Below are positions 1-5,597 of a stretch of DNA of 5,597 nt, piece after piece. The translations under genes were made by a program, and so were the position numbers. Below the pieces are notes generated by a model, which ran no database searches, had not been told where the DNA came from, and worked only from the letters and a program-made list of their open reading frames with translations. How positions within the stretch are numbered: position 1 is the first letter of the stretch; each line of letters opens with the position of its first letter. The stretch spans positions 1 to 5,597 of the forward strand of contig JBJXHB010000097.1 of NCBI GenBank assembly GCA_046160725.1, in the 5' to 3' direction. This stretch comes from JBJXHB01 sp046160725 (lineage in GTDB: Bacteria > Pseudomonadota > Gammaproteobacteria > Burkholderiales > Burkholderiaceae_C).

Positions 1-37
1 ATTTGATCGACGTACCTCGAGGCGCCTGCGCGCCGGT

Positions 38-568
38 GTGATGGGGCCCTATGCGGCGCTTGTGCTGCTGGCGGTGCTCGCGATCGTCGGCTTCATCGTG
101 GCTCACGAATGGCGCCAGCGGGGCACCGGCTTGGGCACCAGCGGTCCCACGCTGGAGGAGTTCAGCCGGGCGCATCCTCAGTTGGACGTGCGGCCGTTGG
201 TCGAGAACCCGACGGGGAGGTCGCCCGACAACCTGCTGTGGATCTTGCGCGACCGCGCCGATGGCCGCCAGGCCATGGTCCGCCAGGATTTCGTGTTGGG
301 CCGGCAGGTGAGCTTTGTGCCGTGCCGCGACGATTTGCCCCTGCCGCCGGACGCCACCGGCGCCGTGTGCTTTCGCACGAGCGCAGCCGGTGGCGTGGCC
401 GGCGCGCGGTGGGCATCGTTCCAGACCGACGACGACGGCGACGCCACCGCGGAGCGTGTGTCGAGCTTCTACGGCGAGCAGAACGCGATGGACCGCCAAG
501 GGACATTGGCCGTGCATCGATTGCGGGCCGACCGCTGGTGTGTCGGCCTGTTCGGCGCCGATCAGTAG
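38..568 (+). CDS. Hypothetical protein with one N-terminal membrane segment (start uncertain)
   Basis: I do not recognise a family. The reading gives about 176 residues: a hydrophobic helix at residues 6-23 (rich in Leu, Val, Ala, Ile), then a soluble domain with three cysteines (96, 111, 168) that starts with a basic patch (HEWRQR). The layout suggests a single-pass or exported protein. The start is not settled. GTG at 38 and ATG at 41 are adjacent, but the nearest purine-rich stretch (GAGG at 19-22) is too far upstream for a normal ribosome site. The same frame is open to the left edge, and codons 2-37 add five arginines just before the helix, which would suit the cytoplasmic side of a membrane anchor. 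The gene may therefore begin outside the window. It ends at TAG 566-568 and converges on the esterase gene. Coding status rests on the long open frame and sensible protein character. Confidence 0.6.
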   Translation: MMGPYAALVLLAVLAIVGFIVAHEWRQRGTGLGTSGPTLEEFSRAHPQLDVRPLVENPTGRSPDNLLWILRDRADGRQAMVRQDFVLGRQVSFVPCRDDLPLPPDATGAVCFRTSAAGGVAGARWASFQTDDDGDATAERVSSFYGEQNAMDRQGTLAVHRLRADRWCVGLFGADQ

Positions 569-698
569 AACCGGCTCGACAGCGTCGGCGCTCCGGCCGT
601 CGATGGCCGCGACAGCGCTGCTGAAGCCATCAAACCCGTGGCGGCAGAGCGGACCGTGGTGGTGGCCTATCGAGGGCGGTGTCCGCGCCTGGCGACGG
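569..698. other. Convergent intergenic gap
   Basis: These 130 bases separate the stop codons of the membrane protein (+) and the esterase (-). A small hairpin is possible (CGGCC at 594-598 with GGCCG at 605-609, six-base loop), but no T-run follows on either strand, so I do not call it a terminator. Nothing else is visible. Confidence 0.5.
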
Positions 699-1682
699 TT
701 ACCGCATCTGCCGCTCGAAGAAGGCCCAGATCATCGCCGGCCCATTCGGCGCCATTGGCGACGGACCCAAGAGCCGCGGCCGGCGGGCATAGGGCTGGGG
801 CAGGCCGTGGCCGCCGCCATGAATGGTGACCAGTTCCACTTCGGTCTTGCCATCGCCGCCGCGCCAAAGGGACTGCTCGACGCTGATGCCCTCGGCGGCC
901 TGAGACCGGCTGACCTGAGGCGCACCGGTCAGATGACTCCGGGCCGCGAAATACTGGGCGGATGCGGACGATGAGATGACCTGGCCGCTCTTGTAGAACA
1001 GGCCCAGCAGGCTCACCTCGCCGCCGCCGTAGGGCACCAAGGGGTCCAGCGTGCCGTTCATGATCATGACGGAGGTGGTCTGCGCCACCGGCTTGCAATC
1101 GAAATTCTGCGGCGCTGGCAGGTTGGCAATCACGGCGGCCACGGCCCGGTAGCGGGCCGGGTGCTCCAGCGCCAGGCGCATCGCCATCGAGCCGCCGTTC
1201 GAGACGCCGGCCGCATGCACGCGTGCCGGATCGATGCCGATATCCACCACCAGCTTGTCGACCAGGGCGGCCAGGAAGCCGGCGTCGTCGGCGATGACAC
1301 CGTCCACCTGCCTGTCGCCGATCAAACTGCAGTCGTTCCAGTCGAAGGCAAAGGACTTCGGGTAGACGACGGCAAACCCATGCTGGTCGGCCAGGCGCTC
1401 GAAGGCATAGCCGGTACCGATGCGGATGCGCTGGGGGCTCTCGCCCGAGCCGTGCATCACCAGCACCAGCGGCGCGCCTCTCGGCAATCCCTTGGGTACA
1501 TAGACCCGGTAGTTCCGCAGCACGCCGGCGAACTGGAGCGCCCCCTTGCTCGACATGCCGGACAGCTGTGGCCGCTCGGGCTCGGGCGTGTAGACGAAGT
1601 AGGCCAGCAAGGCGGCCAGCAGCGTCAGCAGGGCGAGCAGGCCGAAGAGGCCCCGCAGGAGCACATGTGTGATTCGGTTCAT
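699..1682 (-). CDS. PHB depolymerase family esterase (LpqC-like alpha/beta hydrolase)
   Basis: This 327-residue serine hydrolase probably cleaves esters outside the cytoplasmic membrane; the substrate (polyhydroxyalkanoate oligomers, feruloyl-type esters or other) cannot be read from sequence. A hydrophobic helix at residues 8-31 follows a basic start (MNR..R) and has no obvious Ala-X-Ala cleavage site, so it may be a signal anchor. The hydrolase domain spans about 48-325. HGSG at 77-80 is the oxyanion-hole motif, Ser161 in GVSNGG is the nucleophile, Asp213 in GTLDPLVPYGGG is the acid, and His292 in GGGHGLP is the base; many relatives have GGHTWP there. Cys118 and Cys196 could form a disulfide. 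The start is supported by GAGAG at 1690-1694, seven bases before ATG. Stop is TAA. It is divergent from the kinase operon. The family call is firm from the triad spacing; the exact substrate is open. Confidence 0.9.
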   Translation of the reverse strand: MNRITHVLLRGLFGLLALLTLLAALLAYFVYTPEPERPQLSGMSSKGALQFAGVLRNYRVYVPKGLPRGAPLVLVMHGSGESPQRIRIGTGYAFERLADQHGFAVVYPKSFAFDWNDCSLIGDRQVDGVIADDAGFLAALVDKLVVDIGIDPARVHAAGVSNGGSMAMRLALEHPARYRAVAAVIANLPAPQNFDCKPVAQTTSVMIMNGTLDPLVPYGGGEVSLLGLFYKSGQVISSSASAQYFAARSHLTGAPQVSRSQAAEGISVEQSLWRGGDGKTEVELVTIHGGGHGLPQPYARRPRLLGPSPMAPNGPAMIWAFFERQMR

Positions 1683-1792
1683 CGCGTTGCTCTCGTTTCA
1701 GTCACGCCGCCGACTGTGCCCATTGGCGCGCTCGCGGCCCAGCCACACCGGATCGACGACGCCGCTGCCGGGATAAGCGGCGCCCGGCCACG

Positions 1793-1813
1793 ACCGGCGA
1801 CGCCGGTACCGGC
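1793..1813. repeat. Palindrome with a third inverted half (ACCGGC/GCCGGT)
   Basis: GCCGGTACCGGC at 1802-1813 is a perfect 12-base palindrome. A further ACCGGC at 1793-1798 lies three bases before it and can pair with GCCGGT at 1802-1807, giving three alternating half-sites. It could be a dimeric regulator site. GC-rich DNA also makes such short palindromes easily, and no known operator is recognised. Confidence 0.3.
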
Positions 1814-1828
1814 CGACCACGCCGCCGC

Positions 1829-1838
1829 GCCGTTCGTC
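1829..1838 (+). promoter_or_regulatory. Candidate AlgR/LytTR binding site
   Basis: CCGTTCGTC at 1830-1838 is identical to the core of the Pseudomonas AlgR box (ACCGTTCGTC); the leading A is G here. Two other positions fit the general LytTR half-site pattern (W-M-M-GTT-N-R-K): TCCGTTGAG at 1926-1934 on the plus strand, and ACCGTTGGT on the minus strand at 1974-1966. The neighbouring operon encodes an AlgR-type regulator, so autoregulation or control of the divergent esterase is plausible. The spacing between sites does not match the tandem repeats usual for this family, so this remains a candidate. Confidence 0.3.
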
Positions 1839-2030
1839 CGACCATGGCGCGCCTGAGAACCCGCGCGTCGTGGCTGGTCCGATCGCTGGCAGGTGCAGCC
1901 CGGGGACTGAAAACAATGGCGCGGTTCCGTTGAGCCTTGCACCACAGCGCTCCGCCGCCCGCTTCACCAACGGTCTCCCCCAACGCAGGCCAGCCATGCC
2001 GACGCTGTCGATCCACTCAGGTAATCTGCC

Positions 2031-3125
2031 GTGATGCCCGTCAGCGCTCCAGCCGATCTCGGCGCCGCCCACCCGCCACCCGACTGGCGCGCCATGTTCG
2101 GTTGGCGGCGTGTGCGCACCGTCGCCATCCTTTGCGCGCTGATGACCCTGCTGTTCAGCTTCGGCTGGAAGTCCGGCATCTGGATACTGGTGACACGGGT
2201 GTTCGGCGTCGGCCTGGCCTTGCTGCTGGTCTTTGGCCTGTTCGAGCGATGGCCGCGCCGTCTGCCCAAGTGGCTGGCACGCTGGGCCCTGCAGGTGGCG
2301 GCCGTCGGTGTGATGGTGCCGGTGGCCATGTTCCTGGCCTACCTGTGGAGCACACCGGCGGGCGCACCGATGTTCTGGACCCAGCCCAACCGCCTGGAAG
2401 GCTTCATGACCTTCACCTTCCTGGGCATGCTGCTGGCGCCGTGGACGGCGCTGACGGCCCTGCTGCGCCAGCGCGAGGCCAAGGTGGAAAAACAGGCGAT
2501 CGACTTCGAGCTGGAGCGCAGCGAGCTGGCGCGCCAGGCGCTCGATGCCCGCATGCGCCTGCTCACCGCCCAGGCCCAGCCGCATTTCCTGTTCAACACC
2601 CTGGCCAACGTGCAGGCCCTGGTGGAAGCCTGCTCACCGCGTGCGCCACAACTGCTGCAGAGCCTGACCGACTATCTGCGGGCCGCCGTGCCGCGCCTGG
2701 ATGGCACGGCCAACACGCTGGGCCAGGAGCTTGAGCTGGTGCGCGCCTATCTGGCGCTGATGCAGATGCGCATGCCGGATCGCCTGGCCTTTGCCCTGCA
2801 TGTCGGACCCAACGTGCATACACGGTCTTGCCCGCCGATGACCCTGCTGACGCTGGTTGAGAATGCCGTGCAGCATGGCATCGACCCCAGCGAGGAGGGG
2901 GGGCGCATCGACGTTCATGCCGACCTGCTGGACGAGTTGCGCTGCCGCCTGCGCGTGGTCGACACCGGCGTCGGGCTGCAGGCAGGTGGTGGCGGCCTGG
3001 GCACCGGTCTGGCGGCGCTGCGCGAACGCCTGGTCTGGGCCTACGGCGGCAGTGCAACCCTGGAGCTGCGCGAGGTCACGCCGCATGGCGTGGAAGTGAC
3101 GATCGAGTTTGCCGAGAAGCCATGA
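2031..3125 (+). CDS. LytS/YehU/AlgZ-class membrane sensor histidine kinase
   Basis: This 364-residue sensor kinase phosphorylates the response regulator encoded immediately downstream. Four hydrophobic helices lie at about residues 29-44, 50-71, 84-106 and 125-145, with only short loops, so the signal is probably sensed in or at the membrane. A charged linker, likely coiled coil, spans 146-180. The His_kinase domain (PF06580 type) follows: the phospho-accepting His185 in QAQPHFLFNTLANV, Asn278 in the N box LVENAVQHG, the G1 motif DTGVG at 311-315, and the G2 glycines GGLGTGL at 321-327. These ATP-binding motifs are intact, unlike in Pseudomonas AlgZ/FimS, so it looks catalytically ordinary and closer to LytS/YehU. 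GTG at 2031 is preferred because AGGT at 2019-2022 sits eight bases before it; ATG at 2034 is the alternative, with an 11-base gap. It overlaps the regulator gene by 4 bases. Confidence 0.95.
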   Translation: MMPVSAPADLGAAHPPPDWRAMFGWRRVRTVAILCALMTLLFSFGWKSGIWILVTRVFGVGLALLLVFGLFERWPRRLPKWLARWALQVAAVGVMVPVAMFLAYLWSTPAGAPMFWTQPNRLEGFMTFTFLGMLLAPWTALTALLRQREAKVEKQAIDFELERSELARQALDARMRLLTAQAQPHFLFNTLANVQALVEACSPRAPQLLQSLTDYLRAAVPRLDGTANTLGQELELVRAYLALMQMRMPDRLAFALHVGPNVHTRSCPPMTLLTLVENAVQHGIDPSEEGGRIDVHADLLDELRCRLRVVDTGVGLQAGGGGLGTGLAALRERLVWAYGGSATLELREVTPHGVEVTIEFAEKP

Positions 3126-3892
3126 ATGCCACCGCCCTGATCGCTGACGACGAGCCGCTGCTCAGAGAGATTCTCGAGGCACGCCTGGCGGCCGCCTGGC
3201 CGGATTTGCGGATCGTGGCCCAGGCGCGCAATGGCCGCCAGGCGGTCGAGATGTTCGATCAACATCAGCCGACGATCTGTTTTCTTGACGTGCACATGCC
3301 GGGCCTGAGCGGCGTCGAGGTGGCGCGACACATCGGCAAGCGCGCCCACCTGGTCTTCGTCACGGCCTTCGACCAGTACGCACTCGAGGCCTTTGAACAT
3401 GGCGTGCTCGACTATGTGGTCAAGCCCGTCACGGCGGTCCGCCTGACCGAGACGGTGGGGCGGCTGAAGGCGCGTCTGCAGCAGGCCCAACCGGTGGTCC
3501 ACAGTGAGGCGCTGCTGGCGCAGTTGGCCGCCCGGCTCAAGCTCGACCAGCCCGAGCCGCTGCGCTGGGTCCGCGCCTCGGTGGGGGCGTCGCTGCGCAT
3601 GATCCCGGTGGACGACATCGACTACCTGAAGAGCGACACCAAGTACACGCTGGTGGCCTATCGCGACGAAGGCCAGGTTGCCGAAGCGCTGATACGCACG
3701 CCGCTGAAGGACTTGCTCGCACAGCTGGACCCGGCGCACTTCACCCAGGTGCACCGCTCGGTCGTGGTCAACCTGCGCTCGATCCGGCGCGTCACCCGAG
3801 GCGAAAACGAGACGGCCGACATCGAGCTCAAGGGCCGCGCTGAACGCCTGCCGGTGAGCCGGAGCTATCTGTCGCTTTTCAAGGAAATGTAG
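3122..3892 (+). CDS. LytTR-family response regulator (AlgR/LytR type)
   Basis: This 256-residue cytoplasmic transcription factor is the partner of the upstream kinase. The receiver domain occupies about residues 3-120: acidic Asp9-Asp10, phospho-accepting Asp56 in FLDVHMPG, Thr81 in FVTAFD and Lys101 in VVKP are all present. After a linker, a LytTR DNA-binding domain runs from about 148 to the end, with the typical IPVDDIDYLKSDTKYT segment (161-176), HRSVVVNLRSI (211-221) and LPVSRSYLSLFKEM (243-256). Length is normal for the family. The start codon overlaps the kinase stop (ATGA at 3122-3125), which implies translational coupling; GAG at 3114-3116 may be a weak ribosome site. Target genes are unknown. 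The AlgR-like box upstream of the operon hints at autoregulation or esterase control, which is inference. Confidence 0.96.
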   Translation: MNATALIADDEPLLREILEARLAAAWPDLRIVAQARNGRQAVEMFDQHQPTICFLDVHMPGLSGVEVARHIGKRAHLVFVTAFDQYALEAFEHGVLDYVVKPVTAVRLTETVGRLKARLQQAQPVVHSEALLAQLAARLKLDQPEPLRWVRASVGASLRMIPVDDIDYLKSDTKYTLVAYRDEGQVAEALIRTPLKDLLAQLDPAHFTQVHRSVVVNLRSIRRVTRGENETADIELKGRAERLPVSRSYLSLFKEM

Positions 3893-4006
3893 GCGGGTTG
3901 CAGGTCGTCGTCGTGGATTGCACGGGCATGTGCAGCGGGCAATTCCCGTCGTCGCCCTCGACGCTGACGGGCCTGTCATGCCGACCGAATCGAAGCAACG
4001 TCGCCC
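3893..4006. other. Convergent intergenic gap
   Basis: These 114 bases lie between the stops of the response regulator (+) and isocitrate dehydrogenase (-). An ACGGG...CCCGT pairing with a long loop can be drawn, but there is no strong stem followed by a T-run on either strand. No gene or clear terminator is seen. Confidence 0.5.
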
Positions 4007-5416
<1,410 letters not shown>

Positions 5417-5428
<12 letters not shown>

Positions 5429-5597
5429 AAGTACGGCGTGATGTTTTCGCTGCACGTCAAGGCGACGATGATGAAGGTGTCGCATCCCATCGTGTTTGGC
5501 CACTGCGTCAGGATCTTCTATCGCGAGGCCTTCGAGAAACACGGCAAGCTGTTCGACGAGCTGGGCGTGAACGTCAACAACGGCATGGTCAACCTGT
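5417..5597 (+). pseudogene. icd: Isocitrate dehydrogenase fragment on the plus strand, 5'-truncated, runs off the window
   Basis: From 5417 the plus strand reads EDAHKYGVMFSLHVK, then ATMMKVSHPIVFGHC, then VRIFYREAFEKHGK through NNGMVNL. This is monomeric isocitrate dehydrogenase from about residue 241 to 300 in A. vinelandii numbering; the Lys in HVKATMMK falls at position 255, the known substrate-binding lysine. The 60 codons are uninterrupted. No isocitrate dehydrogenase coding lies upstream on this strand, because the DNA to the left is the opposite-strand icd copy. The fragment therefore has no start, and its continuation lies beyond 5597. It overlaps the minus-strand copy over about residues 271-300 with identical protein sequence. 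It could be the body of a second copy, or the wrong-way join of another allele in assembly. Confidence 0.88.

Larger units (their letters stand above)
1683..2030. promoter_or_regulatory. Divergent intergenic region between esterase and kinase operon
   Basis: These 348 bases must carry the promoters of both the minus-strand esterase and the plus-strand kinase-regulator operon. I see no convincing -35/-10 pair on either strand, which is common in GC-rich genomes. Visible content is a palindrome at 1802-1813, an exact AlgR-type core at 1830-1838, and two matches to the general LytTR half-site, at 1926-1934 (+) and 1966-1974 (-). The region is followed by AGGT at 2019-2022, the likely ribosome site of the kinase. 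Open frames crossing it have the arginine-, alanine- and proline-rich look of shadow frames, and I see no gene. Confidence 0.55.

Noticed and set aside
594..609. Possible terminator hairpin after the first gene
   Set aside because: The stem is only five base pairs and lacks a following T-run on either strand.
579..616. Direct repeat GACAGCG at 578-584 and 610-616
   Set aside because: Seven bases in GC-rich DNA, with no further similarity around the copies.
1161..1856. Long plus-strand open frame (231 codons) over the 5' half of the esterase and the intergenic region
   Set aside because: It is antisense to a clear esterase with an intact catalytic triad. Its protein is low-complexity (His-, Gln-, Ala-, Arg-rich) with no domain.
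1679..1945. Minus-strand open frame of 88 codons whose stop overlaps the esterase ATG, resembling a translationally coupled small gene
   Set aside because: The residues are the Arg/Gly/Ala/Ser mix typical of shadow frames in GC-rich DNA, there is no domain or good start, and the esterase has its own ribosome site.
1930..1958. TTGAGC at 1930-1935 as a -35 box for the kinase operon
   Set aside because: The sequence 17 bases downstream (CGCCGC) is not a -10 box, and no alternative spacing gives one.
1698..2585. Minus-strand open frame of 295 codons across the intergenic region and kinase 5' half
   Set aside because: It is antisense to the kinase membrane and dimerisation regions, with Gln/His/Arg-rich content and no recognisable motif.
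3041..3979. Minus-strand open frame of 312 codons opposite the response regulator
   Set aside because: It is the complement of a receiver-LytTR gene whose conserved residues are all present. The antisense protein shows no family features.

Overview
The window is GC-rich chromosomal DNA. The set of proteins suggests a betaproteobacterium of the order Burkholderiales: a monomeric NADP isocitrate dehydrogenase, a LytS/LytTR two-component pair and a PHB-depolymerase-like esterase. That assignment is an inference from protein character and composition, not from a marker gene.

Layout from left to right. (1) At 38-568 (+) lies an unrecognised protein with one N-terminal membrane segment; its frame is open to the left edge of the window, so the true start may be outside. 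(2) A 130-base convergent gap follows, with no clear terminator. (3) At 699-1682 (-) is a membrane-anchored or exported alpha/beta-hydrolase of the PHB depolymerase/LpqC esterase family with a complete catalytic triad. (4) A 348-base divergent intergenic region (1683-2030) holds a perfect 12-base palindrome and an exact copy of the AlgR core box, plus two further LytTR-type half-site matches. (5) At 2031-3125 (+) is a four-helix membrane sensor kinase of the LytS/YehU/AlgZ class, overlapping by 4 bases (ATGA) with (6) its partner response regulator at 3122-3892 (+), a receiver-LytTR protein of the AlgR/LytR type. (7) A 114-base convergent gap is followed by (8) the C-terminal two thirds of monomeric isocitrate dehydrogenase on the minus strand (4007-5428).

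The most unusual structure is at the right end. At about 5417-5428 the minus-strand isocitrate dehydrogenase stops being isocitrate dehydrogenase. From that point rightward the plus strand encodes a different, overlapping piece of the same enzyme (about residues 241-300), running off the window. The two pieces are head to head and share an inverted repeat of 91 bases per arm. Neither copy has its N-terminal 240-270 codons. The arms differ at five bases, all synonymous and all at the inner end of the repeat, so this is not a simple copy of one molecule folding back on itself. A chimeric assembly joining two alleles is the likeliest explanation; a real inverted duplication of two diverged icd copies is the alternative.

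Functionally, the kinase and regulator form one operon and would act as sensor and transcription factor. The esterase is transcribed divergently from them, and the AlgR-like box between the two units makes the kinase operon, the esterase, or both, plausible targets. I see no mobile element, tRNA, rRNA or CRISPR. Apart from the icd junction and the possible LytTR sites, the window is ordinary chromosomal content.
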